A stretch of 64,000 bases of DNA from Massilia sp. IC2-278 (lineage in GTDB: Bacteria > Pseudomonadota > Gammaproteobacteria > Burkholderiales > Burkholderiaceae_D): the NCBI RefSeq assembly GCF_020708045.1, contig NZ_JAJFES010000004.1, positions 248,001 to 312,000 on the forward strand. Direction: 5' to 3'. The position numbers and the translations under genes are program-made. This document shows, one piece after another, positions 25,959 through 34,306 of the stretch; within the stretch, counting starts at the first letter, position 1, and each line of letters opens with the position of its first letter. A model generated the notes under the pieces. The model worked only from the letters and a program-made list of their open reading frames with translations, ran no database searches and was not told where the DNA came from.

Positions 25959-26036
25959 CAAGGACGACCGGCGGCAGCGAAGTGCGCGCCATCGCGTTAA
26001 AATAGCGCCCTTCCCCACCGCCTTTCAGATCCCGCC

Positions 26037-26465
26037 ATGTTCACCCCGTCCTCGCACGACGTGCGCCGCTTTTTCTGTGAAGCCTTCCGCAAGCAACGCG
26101 CCGGCGAAGTCCTCACGCCGATGGACGCCATCGCCGCCGACTGGATCGTCCAGCATCCCGAATACCACGAGGCCATGATGGACGCCGAGGAAGCCGTCGC
26201 GCGCGACTACTCGGTCGAGGGCGGCAAGCCGAACCCCTTCCTGCATTTGTCGATGCATTTGTCGATTGCCGAGCAGGTGTCGATCGACCAGCCGCGCGGC
26301 ATCAAGGCTGCGCATGATCTATTGGTGCGCAAGATCGGCGAGCACGACGCCCACCACGAGATCATGGAATGCCTGGGCGAGATGATCTGGAAGTCGCAGC
26401 GCAACGGCGTGCCGCCGGATACCGAGGCCTACATCGAGTGCGTGCGCAGCCGGGCGATGCGCTGA
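26037..26465 (+). CDS. DUF1841 family protein
   Basis: A 142-residue cytosolic protein of the DUF1841 family, widespread in Beta- and Gammaproteobacteria, function unknown. Typical features are the N-terminal MFTPSSHDVRRFFCEAFRKQRAG, the HPEYH motif and the histidine-rich helix NPFLHLSMHLSIAEQVSIDQP followed by EHDAHHEIMECLGEMIW. The many His/Glu residues could bind a metal; that is inference. A GTTAAAAT -10-like box lies about 40 bp upstream. Confidence 0.9.
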   Translation: MFTPSSHDVRRFFCEAFRKQRAGEVLTPMDAIAADWIVQHPEYHEAMMDAEEAVARDYSVEGGKPNPFLHLSMHLSIAEQVSIDQPRGIKAAHDLLVRKIGEHDAHHEIMECLGEMIWKSQRNGVPPDTEAYIECVRSRAMR

Positions 26466-26481
26466 ACTGTATGACCAAACA

Positions 26482-26510
26482 AAAGGCGACCAAGGTCGCC
26501 TTTGTTTTTA
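26482..26510. terminator. Bidirectional terminator between DUF1841 and sulP
   Basis: AAAGGCGACC-AA-GGTCGCCTTT is a perfect stem followed by GTTTTT on the plus strand, with a matching A-rich flank (AAACAAAA) giving a T-rich tract on the minus strand. It serves the two convergent genes. Confidence 0.88.
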
Positions 26511-26523
26511 TCGCTGGGTACTG

Positions 26524-28029
26524 TTAACCCAGCTTGTCGTCCGCCACCCGGTAGCGCGGATCTTCCAGCACGTTCACTTCGATCATCTCCTGCGCCTTGC
26601 CGAGCAGCTCGCGGCAGTCCGGGCTCAGGTGGCGCAGGTGCAGGCGCTTGCCGAGCGCGCGGTACTTGTCGGCCAGCGCATCGATGGCCTGGATCGCCGA
26701 ATGGTCGACCACGCGCGCATTGCGGAACTCGACCACCACGTCCTGCGGGTCTTCTTTCGGCGCGAACAGCTCGTTGAAATTCGCCACCGAGGCGAAGAAC
26801 AGCGTGCCCTGCAACTCATACACCTTCCAGCCCTGCGCATCCTGCGAGGTGGTCACCGCGATCTGCTTTGCATGCTGCCAGGCGAACACCAGCGCCGACA
26901 CGATCACACCCACCAGCACTGCAATCGCCAGGTCGAAGACCAGGGTGATCGCCGCCACCAGCACCACCACCAGCGTATCGGCGCGCGGCACCTTGCCGAC
27001 CATGCGGAAGGTGCCCCACTCGAAGGTCTTCTCGCAGACCACGAACATCACGCCGATCAGCGCCGCCAGCGGAATCTGCTCGATCCAGCTGGAGCCGAAC
27101 AGGATGAACGACAGCAGGAACAGCGAAGCCGCGATGCCCGACAGGCGGCCATAGGCGCCGTTGTTCACGTTGATCATGCTCTGGCCGATCATGGCGCAGC
27201 CGCCCATGCCGCCGAAGAAAGCGGTGACCACGTTCGCCGCGCCCTGCGCCATGCATTCGCGGTTCGGCTGGCCGCGGGTTTCCGTGATCTCGTCGACCAG
27301 GGTCAGCGTCAGCAGCGACTCGATCAGGCCCACGCCGGCCAGCACCAGCGAGTACGGGAAGACGATCCGGAAGGTCTCCCAGTTGAAGGGCACGTCGGGA
27401 ATCGCAAAGCTCGGCAAGCCGCCGGCAATCGAACCCAACTCGCCCACGGTCTTCGATTCGATGCCGAGCAGCGCGGCGCCAATGGTCACCACCAGGATGC
27501 CGACCAGCGTCGCCGGCACGGCTTTGGTGATACGCGGCGTGATGTAGATGACGGCCATCGTCGCGGCCACCAGGCCGAGCATGGTGAACAGCTGGGCGCC
27601 CGCCATCCATTCGCCGTTCACCTTGAAGTGCCCGAACTGGGCGATGAAGATCACCAGCGCCAGGCCGTTCACGAAGCCGAGCATGACCGGGTACGGCACC
27701 ATGCGGATGAATTTACCCAGGCGCGCGGCGGCGAACAGCATCTGCAGGATGCCCATCAGGACGATGGCCGCGAACAGGTACTGCACGCCATGCTCGACCA
27801 CCAGCGCGACCATGACCACGGCAAGCGCACCGGCGGCGCCCGAGATCATGCCGGGGCGGCCGCCGAAGGCCGAGGTGATGAAGGAGACCAGCACTGCGGC
27901 ATACAGGCCGGTGAGCGGAGAGACGTGGGCGACCAGCGCAAAGGCGATCGCCTCGGGAACCAGCGCCAGGGCCACGGTGAGGCCGCTGAGCAGGTTGGTT
28001 TTCAGATAAGCGGGGGAGACGGACTGCAA
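26524..28029 (-). CDS. SulP-family anion transporter with STAS domain
   Basis: Membrane carrier of the SLC26/SulP family, moving sulfate, bicarbonate or related anions. The 501 residues give about 11-12 helices (1-385) with the family motifs [44 protein letters not shown] and the [36 protein letters not shown] segment, followed by a C-terminal STAS domain (about 400-490, [14 protein letters not shown]). Similar proteins include the bicarbonate carrier BicA; substrate cannot be set from sequence. Translation starts at TTG (28029) with GGAG 7 nt upstream. There is no room for a promoter between the start and the leader hairpin at 28063-28107. Confidence 0.9.
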   Translation of the reverse strand: MQSVSPAYLKTNLLSGLTVALALVPEAIAFALVAHVSPLTGLYAAVLVSFITSAFGGRPGMISGAAGALAVVMVALVVEHGVQYLFAAIVLMGILQMLFAAARLGKFIRMVPYPVMLGFVNGLALVIFIAQFGHFKVNGEWMAGAQLFTMLGLVAATMAVIYITPRITKAVPATLVGILVVTIGAALLGIESKTVGELGSIAGGLPSFAIPDVPFNWETFRIVFPYSLVLAGVGLIESLLTLTLVDEITETRGQPNRECMAQGAANVVTAFFGGMGGCAMIGQSMINVNNGAYGRLSGIAASLFLLSFILFGSSWIEQIPLAALIGVMFVVCEKTFEWGTFRMVGKVPRADTLVVVLVAAITLVFDLAIAVLVGVIVSALVFAWQHAKQIAVTTSQDAQGWKVYELQGTLFFASVANFNELFAPKEDPQDVVVEFRNARVVDHSAIQAIDALADKYRALGKRLHLRHLSPDCRELLGKAQEMIEVNVLEDPRYRVADDKLG

Positions 28030-28062
28030 GGTGACACTCCAACAAAAGGCGCTAGCGAGCGG

Positions 28063-28107
28063 AAAAACGAAATCCCCCGGAGCGGCGTGGAGACCGCTTC
28101 GGGGGAT
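28063..28107 (-). promoter_or_regulatory. Terminator-like hairpin in the sulP leader (candidate attenuator)
   Basis: On the minus strand ATCCCCCG..AGCGG pairs with CCGCT..CGGGGGAT to form a stem of about 14 bp, followed by TTTCGTTTTT. This is a full intrinsic terminator, 34 bp before the sulP start codon. A TATAAT -10 (28127-28122, minus strand) sits just upstream. Transcripts reaching sulP must pass through it, so it may control read-through. Alternatively it ends transcription coming from the cytochrome c genes. Confidence 0.55.
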
Positions 28108-28183
28108 CAGATATAGCCGTTATTATAGTCGGAGTTGCCGAACGCTTCCTGCCGCAGGTGTCATTAACATTGCCAGCGAGGAC

Positions 28184-28380
28184 CGTACGGTGGGCACTCC
28201 GTGCCCACGCGGACATATGAACGGTGTTGGCAGGCGCCCGAGCCGCGCCAGCAGCATGAACGCGCCAGAATGAGATGATCAGCTGATCATTTGCCGAAGC
28301 CGCGTCCATGCACGCGTTTCGATGCGAAAGAAGCCATTACCATGCAAGCTTCCGCGTGGGCACAGCGTGCCCACCATACG
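28184..28380. repeat. REPIN-like palindromic element, copy D
   Basis: A 197-bp copy with arms 28184-28212 (GTACGGTGGGCAC...) and 28352-28380. It occupies most of the gap 28030-28422 between sulP and the downstream cytochrome c gene, its right end 42 bp from the cytochrome stop. The centre holds the dyad GATGATCAGCTGATCATT. Confidence 0.88.
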
Positions 28381-28422
28381 GTCCCAGCCGCGTCAGGGAA
28401 AACGCGTCGCGTGAACTCCGGC

Positions 28423-28764
28423 TTACTTGCTCACCACCAGTTGCGACGGCAAACTCGACAAATACGCCCCGATATCCTGCATATCCTGGTTGGTCAGCGG
28501 CTTGGCGAACCCCGCCATGATCGGATTGCTGCGCCCGTTCGCCTTGTCGCCGCCGCGTTTATAGGCCATCAGCGCATGCGCGATGTAGTCGGCATGCTGC
28601 CCCGCCAGCTTCGGATAGCTCGGGTCGATCGGCTTGTTGTAGTCCGCGCCATGGCAGGACGCGCAGTTGTACTTCTTGACCAGCTCCTCGCCGCGTTTAA
28701 CATCGGCGGCGGAGGCGCCAAGGGAAACGGCGCCGAGCACCAGCGCAATGATCAGTTTTTGCAT
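28423..28764 (-). CDS. Periplasmic monohaem cytochrome c (second of pair)
   Basis: Electron carrier. The ATG at 28764 has GAGGA 8 nt upstream and opens a signal peptide (MQKLIIALVLGAVSLGASA); an ATG five codons earlier overlaps the previous stop (ATGA) but has no ribosome binding site. The 113 residues have one haem site CASCH (about 36-40) and an axial Met probably in NPIMAGFAKPLT. It resembles one lobe of the cytochrome c4 family. The pair with the upstream gene mimics a diheme c4 split into two genes. The redox partner is unknown. Confidence 0.9.
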   Translation of the reverse strand: MQKLIIALVLGAVSLGASAADVKRGEELVKKYNCASCHGADYNKPIDPSYPKLAGQHADYIAHALMAYKRGGDKANGRSNPIMAGFAKPLTNQDMQDIGAYLSSLPSQLVVSK

Positions 28765-28775
28765 GGCGGCGGTCC

Positions 28776-29111
28776 TCATTTGCGGGTCTGGGCGGTCTGC
28801 TGCGCGTAGTAGGCGGCGACGTCGGCGATGTCCTGGTCGGACAGGCTGGCGGCGATGCCGCGCATCGACGGGTGCTTGCGGTCGCCCTTTTTATAGGCGT
28901 GCAGCGCGGCTTCGATGTACTTGGCCGATTGACCACCGATCATCGGCACCTGGTAGACCTCGGGGAAAGCGGATTTGTAGCCGGGGATGCCATGGCAGCC
29001 GATGCACATCTCGATCTTGGCCGGCGCGGCCTTCGGGTTGCCGACGACGTCCGCAGCGGACGCGGCGCCGGCGCAGGCGCCCAGAACGAGTACAGCGAAA
29101 AGTTTTTTCAT
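28776..29111 (-). CDS. Periplasmic monohaem cytochrome c (first of pair)
   Basis: The 111-residue precursor has a signal peptide (MKKLFAVLVLGACAGAASA), a single CIGCH haem motif (about 36-40) and a candidate axial Met in HPSMRGIAASLSDQDIADVAAYY, a typical class I/c4-type end. Its stop overlaps an ATG of the next cytochrome gene. Two consecutive class I cytochromes of this type are frequently found near terminal oxidases, but none is in this window. Confidence 0.9.
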   Translation of the reverse strand: MKKLFAVLVLGACAGAASAADVVGNPKAAPAKIEMCIGCHGIPGYKSAFPEVYQVPMIGGQSAKYIEAALHAYKKGDRKHPSMRGIAASLSDQDIADVAAYYAQQTAQTRK

Positions 29112-29203
29112 GGTGGGAATCGCAAAAAAATTTGATCGAATACCGCTACCGCACGAAACTAGATGAAGCCGATAAAGTTAGCAAATCATCTAACAAGCGT
29201 CCG

Positions 29204-29232
29204 ATTCTAGCCCAACAAAAGATTGCAGTCTA
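29204..29232 (-). promoter_or_regulatory. Proposed promoter of the cytochrome c pair
   Basis: On the minus strand TAGACT (29232-29227) and TAGAAT (29209-29204) are 17 bp apart, about 90 bp upstream of the first cytochrome gene. The divergent moxR-like gene starts at 29332. Confidence 0.45.
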
Positions 29233-29331
29233 CCAACGTCGCGCACCCGGACGGCCGCGCCCGCAAGCGCATCCGGCCCCGGCCCGGCTTCTGGCATATA
29301 CTCAGGATTTCCTCTCTCACCACAGACGCCC

Positions 29332-30186
29332 ATGCAAGCCCAAGCCCGCTTCGAAGGATCCGACAACTACGTCGCCACCGACGACCTGAAACTGGCCGTG
29401 AACGCCGCCCTCACGCTGGCGCGCCCGCTCCTGATCAAGGGCGAACCGGGCACCGGCAAGACCATGCTGGCCGAGGAAGTGGCCGCCGCGCTGAACATGC
29501 CGCTGCTGCAGTGGCACGTGAAGTCCACCACCAAGGCCCAGCAGGGCCTGTACGAATACGACGCCGTCTCGCGCCTGCGCGATTCCCAGCTGGGCGACGA
29601 ACGCGTGCGCGACATCCACAACTACATCGTCAAGGGCGTGCTGTGGCAGGCATTCACGGCGCCGGAACCGGTGGTGCTGCTGATCGACGAGATCGACAAG
29701 GCCGACATCGAATTCCCGAACGACCTGCTGCGCGAACTCGACCGCATGGAGTTCTATGTGTACGAGACGCGCGAAATGGTGGTGGCCAAGCACCGTCCGC
29801 TGGTGATCATCACTTCGAACAACGAAAAGGAACTGCCGGACGCCTTCCTGCGCCGCTGCTTCTTCCACTACATTAAATTCCCGGACCGCGAGACGATGGC
29901 CGACATCGTCAAGGTCCACTTCCCGCACCTGAAGCAGGAGCTGCTGGCCGCCGCCCTGCAAAGCTTCTACGAAGTGCGCGACGTCGCCGGCATCAAGAAA
30001 AAGCCCTCGACCTCGGAATTCCTCGACTGGCTGAAGCTCCTGATGGCGGAGGACATCCCGGCCGAAGCCCTGCGCAGCAAGGATGCCAAAACCGTGGTGC
30101 CGCCGCTGCACGGCGCCCTGCTGAAGAACGAGCAGGATGTGCATTTGTTCGAGCGCCTGGTCTACATGTCGAGGACGAATCGATGA
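29332..30186 (+). CDS. MoxR-family AAA+ ATPase
   Basis: AAA+ chaperone-like ATPase. The 284 residues show Walker A GEPGTGKTMLAEE (about 37-49), Walker B VVLLIDEIDKAD (about 118-129), sensor 1 IITSNNEKELPDAFLRRCFFHYI and the MoxR helix 2 insert. MoxR proteins work with von Willebrand A-domain partners in metal insertion or complex assembly; such a partner lies two genes downstream (30785-31957). The GNAT gene start overlaps the stop (ATGA), so the three genes form one operon. Confidence 0.93.
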   Translation: MQAQARFEGSDNYVATDDLKLAVNAALTLARPLLIKGEPGTGKTMLAEEVAAALNMPLLQWHVKSTTKAQQGLYEYDAVSRLRDSQLGDERVRDIHNYIVKGVLWQAFTAPEPVVLLIDEIDKADIEFPNDLLRELDRMEFYVYETREMVVAKHRPLVIITSNNEKELPDAFLRRCFFHYIKFPDRETMADIVKVHFPHLKQELLAAALQSFYEVRDVAGIKKKPSTSEFLDWLKLLMAEDIPAEALRSKDAKTVVPPLHGALLKNEQDVHLFERLVYMSRTNR

Positions 30187-30791
30187 CGGTAGGGAGAGTT
30201 GCGGTCGAGCCGGTCACGCTCGATTTCAACGGCGTGCGGCTGGAACCGTTGTCGCTCGATCACGTCGACGGCCTGCGCGCCGCCGCGGCCGATGGCCAGC
30301 TGTGGAACATCCGCGTGACCTCGGTGCCCGAGCCGCACCGCACCCAGGCCTACGTGCATGCCGCGCTCGAGATGCAGAACCGCGTGGCCTTTGCCGTGGT
30401 CGAGGCGGAATCGAACCGCGTGCTCGGCTCGACCAGCTACCACGACATCGTGCCCGAGCTCGAGCGCGTGGAAATCGGTTACACCTGGTATGCGCAAAGC
30501 GTGCAGCGCTCGCACGTGAACACCAGCTGCAAGTTGCTGCTCCTGTCCCACGCCTTCGACACCCTCGGTTGCGCGGTGGTCGGCCTGCGCACCGATAATT
30601 TCAACTTCGCCTCGCAGGCGGCCATCGAACGCCTCGGCGCCAAGAAGGATGGCGTGATCCGCCACCACGGCCTGCGCCGCGACGGCACCGTGCGCGACAC
30701 CGTCATGTACAGCATCGTGCGCGGCGAGTGGCCAGAAATAAAAGCGCAACTGCACTACCGGCTGCAACGCCACGGACACGCACCATGCTGA
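30183..30791 (+). CDS. GNAT-family N-acetyltransferase (RimJ/RimL type)
   Basis: Transfers acetyl from acetyl-CoA to an amine; substrate unknown. The 202 residues start LDFNGVRLEPLSLDHVDGLRAAA and contain EIGYTWYAQSVQRSHVNTSCKLLLLSHAFD and DNFNFASQAAIERLGAKKDGVIRHHGLRRDGTVRDT, the pattern of RimJ/RimL-like acetyltransferases. It is translationally coupled at both ends, to moxR (4-bp overlap) and to the VWA gene (7-bp overlap). An acetyltransferase inside a MoxR-VWA pair is unusual. Confidence 0.88.
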   Translation: MTVGRVAVEPVTLDFNGVRLEPLSLDHVDGLRAAAADGQLWNIRVTSVPEPHRTQAYVHAALEMQNRVAFAVVEAESNRVLGSTSYHDIVPELERVEIGYTWYAQSVQRSHVNTSCKLLLLSHAFDTLGCAVVGLRTDNFNFASQAAIERLGAKKDGVIRHHGLRRDGTVRDTVMYSIVRGEWPEIKAQLHYRLQRHGHAPC

Positions 30792-31957
30792 TCGACTTCT
30801 TTTTCGCGCTGCGCAACGCCAAGGTCCCGGTCTCGATCAAGGAATTCCTGACCCTGCTCGAAGCCCTGGAAAAGAGCGTCATCGCGCCTTCGCTCGACGC
30901 CTTCTATTACCTGGCGCGCCTGACGCTGGTGAAGGACGAAGCCCACTTCGACAAGTTCGACCGTGCCTTCGGCATGTACTTCAAGGGCATCGAGGCCGTG
31001 TTCGACACGAGCAAGGGCGAGATTCCGCTCGACTGGCTGATCAAGCGCATGGAGCGCGAACTGACGCCCGAGCAGAAGGCGGCGCTGGAAAAATTCGGCT
31101 ACGACAAGCTGATGGACCGCCTGAACGAACTGCTGAAAGAGCAGAAGGAACGCCACGAAGGCGGCAACAAGTGGATCGGCACCGGCGGCACCTCGCCGTT
31201 CGGGCACGGCGGCACCAATCCCGAAGGCGTGCGCATCGGCGGCCAGGGCCGCAATCGCACGGCAGTCAAGGTCTGGGACCAGCGTTCGTACAAGGACTAC
31301 GACGACGAGCGCGAACTGGGCACGCGCAACATCAAGGTGGCCCTGCGCCGCCTGCGCCGCTTCGCCCGCCATGGCGCGCCCGATGAACTGGCGCTCGACG
31401 ACACCATCCGCGCCACGGCCAGCAATGCCGGCTACCTCGACATCAAGATGCAGCCCGAGCGCAAGAACCGCATCAAGGTGGTGATGCTGCTGGATGTGGG
31501 CGGCAGCATGGACGACCACATCGAGCGTACCGAAGAACTGTTCTCGGCGGCGAAGAGCGAATTCAAGAACATGGAGTTCTACTACTTCCACAACTGCGTC
31601 TACGACTACCTGTGGAAGAGCAACCGGCGCCGCCATGCGGAGCGTTTCCCGACCTGGGACGTGCTGCGCAAGTACCCAGCCGATACGCGGGTGATCTTCG
31701 TCGGGGATGCGACCATGAGCCCCTACGAGGTGCTGGCGCCGGGCGGGTCGGTCGAGTATAACAACGAGGAAGCCGGGGCGGAATGGCTGGCGCGCTTCTG
31801 CAAGGCGTTTCCGAAGTTCGCTTGGCTCAATCCCGAGCCGGAGAATCTGTGGCAGTACCGGCAGTCGATTGCGATCATCCGGCAGCTGATGAACAACCGC
31901 ATGTTCCCGATCACGCTGGAAGGGCTGGAGCGGGCGATGCGCTTGCTGAGCAAATAG
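30785..31957 (+). CDS. VWA-domain protein, CoxE-like
   Basis: Likely partner of the MoxR ATPase two genes upstream. I start it at the ATG at 30785 (MLIDFFFALRNAKVPVS), the usual N-terminus of this family, overlapping the GNAT stop; an upstream frame start at 30728 is not supported. The 390 residues comprise a helical N-terminal part, a Gly-rich segment (GTGGTSPFGHGGTNPEGVRIGGQG), and a VWA fold at the end with a metal-binding DxGxS motif (LLDVGGSMDDH, about 239-249) and VIFVGDATMSPYEV. MoxR-VWA pairs are thought to act on protein complexes; the client is unknown here. Confidence 0.92.
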   Translation: MLIDFFFALRNAKVPVSIKEFLTLLEALEKSVIAPSLDAFYYLARLTLVKDEAHFDKFDRAFGMYFKGIEAVFDTSKGEIPLDWLIKRMERELTPEQKAALEKFGYDKLMDRLNELLKEQKERHEGGNKWIGTGGTSPFGHGGTNPEGVRIGGQGRNRTAVKVWDQRSYKDYDDERELGTRNIKVALRRLRRFARHGAPDELALDDTIRATASNAGYLDIKMQPERKNRIKVVMLLDVGGSMDDHIERTEELFSAAKSEFKNMEFYYFHNCVYDYLWKSNRRRHAERFPTWDVLRKYPADTRVIFVGDATMSPYEVLAPGGSVEYNNEEAGAEWLARFCKAFPKFAWLNPEPENLWQYRQSIAIIRQLMNNRMFPITLEGLERAMRLLSK

Positions 31958-32000
31958 CGCCAGCAAGGATGGTCAACGCCTGGATTGAGGCGGTGGTGAC

Positions 32001-32192
32001 CGTACGGTGGGCACTCCGTGCCCACGCGGAATGATGCGCCGTGTTGGCGCCGTTCCAACCCGACCCCGTTGCGGACTCGCGGCAACCTCCCGGATACTCC
32101 GCGAACGTCTGACCGAATCACTCACATATCAGCCGCGCTTATCCGCCAACAATACGCGAGCATTCGCGTGGGCACGGCGTGCCCACCGTACG
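32001..32192. repeat. REPIN-like palindromic element, copy E
   Basis: A 192-bp copy with arms 32001-32029 and 32165-32192. The inverted repeat extends inward with mismatches through GCCAACA motifs for about 45 bp. It sits between convergent genes and ends one base before the stop codon of the CPBP protease gene. The interior (TGTTGGCGCCGTTCC) is shared with the copy at 10718-10917. Confidence 0.9.
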
Positions 32193-32193
32193 G

Positions 32194-32790
32194 TCAGCTC
32201 CGCACGCGCAACGCATTGCGCACCACGTACAAGCCCACCACATCGATCGCCACGTGCACCAGCACCGCCGCCAGCAAGCCCACGTACTGGTAGATGAACC
32301 CCAGCACCACGCTGGCCCCGAACACCCCCGCCGCCTGCACCAGCGTCGCCTTGTCCAGCTTGCGGAACTGGTACACCGGCGTATGCGTCAGCAAAAAGAT
32401 CACCGAGGTATTCCACACACCCAGCAGCGGCTGCAGCGCCGCGCGGAACAGCAGCTCTTCGCCAATCCCAGCCGCCAGGCTGATCCACACCGGATTGAAC
32501 CCCGATAAATCCAGCCGCGCATACGCCGCGATGGTCTTGCGCGTCGATTCGGATGATGCCGTCATCCGGAAACTCACATACGACCCGGCCGCCGCCAGCG
32601 CCGACAGGCCCAGCCCGAACAGCAGCTGACTCCCCTCATTCATCGGCCCCACGAACACCGACAGCGGCTCCGCGTAGGCCACGAGAATGATCACCGCGGC
32701 AATGACGAGAAACACGAGACAGGTGAGCAGCTGCGCGGTCAGGCGGATCGGCGGACGCTCTTGCGGCGGGATCGATGGTTGAACGGACAT
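32194..32790 (-). CDS. CPBP-family intramembrane metalloprotease
   Basis: Membrane-embedded protease of the CAAX/Abi (CPBP) family. Starting at the ATG at 32790 gives 198 residues with several helices. The motifs are GIGEELLFRAALQPLL (EExxxR), FLLTHTPVYQF and LVHVAIDVVG, the usual Glu/His metal or catalytic set. The open frame extends upstream to 32904, but a strong promoter at 32864-32892 would start transcription inside that extension, so the shorter form is preferred. There is no clear Shine-Dalgarno sequence. Confidence 0.85.
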   Translation of the reverse strand: MSVQPSIPPQERPPIRLTAQLLTCLVFLVIAAVIILVAYAEPLSVFVGPMNEGSQLLFGLGLSALAAAGSYVSFRMTASSESTRKTIAAYARLDLSGFNPVWISLAAGIGEELLFRAALQPLLGVWNTSVIFLLTHTPVYQFRKLDKATLVQAAGVFGASVVLGFIYQYVGLLAAVLVHVAIDVVGLYVVRNALRVRS

Positions 32791-32863
32791 GAAGAGCAAC
32801 GCCAACGCGGTTGACGGATAAGGAATCGGAGCCGGCCAGGCCAGCGAATGCGGAATGGCCGCC

Positions 32864-32892
32864 ATTCTAGCGAGCAGCCTGCCCGCTGACAA
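32864..32892 (-). promoter_or_regulatory. Promoter of the CPBP protease gene
   Basis: On the minus strand TTGTCA (32892-32887) and TAGAAT (32869-32864) are exactly 17 bp apart. It gives a leader of about 65 nt to the ATG at 32790 and decides against the longer reading frame. Confidence 0.65.
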
Positions 32893-33079
32893 CGCGCCGC
32901 GCAAGCGATCAAACGGTGGAGCCGCACTTTGTTAGTGCGAGCACGGACGGCCTTGCCGCAAACCGCGATATTGACGCAAGACCTGCGCCAAACCGCCCGC
33001 AATCGTGCGCCTTGCGCCGGCCTGTAGTATCGAGCGGATTGTATTGACGAACCCTTTCGCCTCATTTCCTGGAGATTGC

Positions 33080-34306
33080 ATGACCGAGCTGTTGCCGATC
33101 CTGAACAACCTTGCGTGGCCGGTTGCGATTGCCATTGCCTGGATCGCCGGGGAATTCGGCCAGCGCTACACCAACCTCCCGCGCATCAGCTTTTATGGCC
33201 TGGTCGGCTTCGCCCTCGGCGCGCCCCAGCTCGGCGTGCTGCCGGTGCCCGATGCCGGCGCCATCCCGATGCTGGCCGACGTCGCCTTTGGCCTGATCCT
33301 GTTCGAGCTCGGCTACCGCATCAACTTGCGCTGGCTGCGCAACAACCCGTGGATAGGCGTGAGCGGCCTGGTCGAATCGATCGCCACCTTCATCGCCGTC
33401 TACTTCATCGCGGTGGCCTTCGGCACGCCCCAGCTCACCTCGCTGATGCTGGCCTCGCTGTCCATGGCCACCTCCCCCGCCACGGTGGTGCGTGTGATCA
33501 ACGAGCAGCGCAGCTCGGGCCAGGTGACCGAACGCGTGCTGCATTTGTCGGCGCAGAACTGTGTGCTGGCCGTGTTCGCTTTCAATGCCGTGATCGGCTT
33601 CTGGATTTTCCGCACCTTCGAAGACCTGGGCGACGCCCTCTGGAACAGCCTGGTGCTGCTGGCGGTCTCGGCCCTGACCGGCGCCGTGTTCGGGCTGGTG
33701 GTGCCGGCCCTGCTGCGCGCGATCGGCAACCCGCGCCACGACGCCACCGTCGCCTTTGCCATTGCCGTGATCCTGCTGGTGGCGATTTCCTATGCCGGCG
33801 GACTCTCCCCGGTGGTGGCCTCGCTCGCCTTTGGCCTGGTGGCGCGCCACCGCCGCGTGGCCTTCAGCCAGGCCCAGCGCAACTTCGGCGCGCTGGGCGA
33901 ACTGCTGACCATCTTGCTGTTCGTGTTCGCCGCCTCGACCCTGGACTGGGAAAAGGTCGCGGCCGGGATCTGGCTGGCCATTGCCGTCGTGATTGCACGC
34001 CTGCTGACCAAGACCGCCGGCGTGACCGCGTTTGCCCATCTGTCCGGCGTGTCCTGGCGCAAGGGTTTCCTGGCCGGGGTGGCGCTGGCGCCTTTGTCTG
34101 TGTTCGTCATCCTGCTGCTGGAACATGCGCGCCTGGCGGGCGTGGTGGTGGTCGAGGAACTGCGTTCGGTGGCGGCGGTGACCATGCTGCTCGAGATATT
34201 CGGCCCCATCATCATCCAGCGCGCCCTGATGTGGGCACGCGAGACCACGGAAATGCGGCCGGAAGCCCGGCCGGAAGTCCGCTCGGAGAACCACCATGCC
34301 GCTTGA
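33080..34306 (+). CDS. Cation:proton antiporter (CPA2-type)
   Basis: Inner-membrane sodium or potassium/proton exchanger family member. The ATG at 33080 has TGGAGA 5 nt upstream. The 408 residues form about 11-12 helices, including [23 protein letters not shown] (conserved acidic residue in helix), [22 protein letters not shown] and the [20 protein letters not shown] segment. There is no C-terminal TrkA-N domain. The last residues overlap the start of the next gene by 11 bp, so the two are coupled. Confidence 0.88.
   Translation: MTELLPILNNLAWPVAIAIAWIAGEFGQRYTNLPRISFYGLVGFALGAPQLGVLPVPDAGAIPMLADVAFGLILFELGYRINLRWLRNNPWIGVSGLVESIATFIAVYFIAVAFGTPQLTSLMLASLSMATSPATVVRVINEQRSSGQVTERVLHLSAQNCVLAVFAFNAVIGFWIFRTFEDLGDALWNSLVLLAVSALTGAVFGLVVPALLRAIGNPRHDATVAFAIAVILLVAISYAGGLSPVVASLAFGLVARHRRVAFSQAQRNFGALGELLTILLFVFAASTLDWEKVAAGIWLAIAVVIARLLTKTAGVTAFAHLSGVSWRKGFLAGVALAPLSVFVILLLEHARLAGVVVVEELRSVAAVTMLLEIFGPIIIQRALMWARETTEMRPEARPEVRSENHHAA

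Noticed and set aside
32007-32297. Small frames inside the palindromic elements (also at 10600-10950, 19148-19510, 28031-28309, 53498-53704)
   Set aside because: They translate the repeat arms (recurring RVGTxCPPYG and WARRAHRT strings in several copies), so the similarity between them is repeat DNA, not protein conservation.
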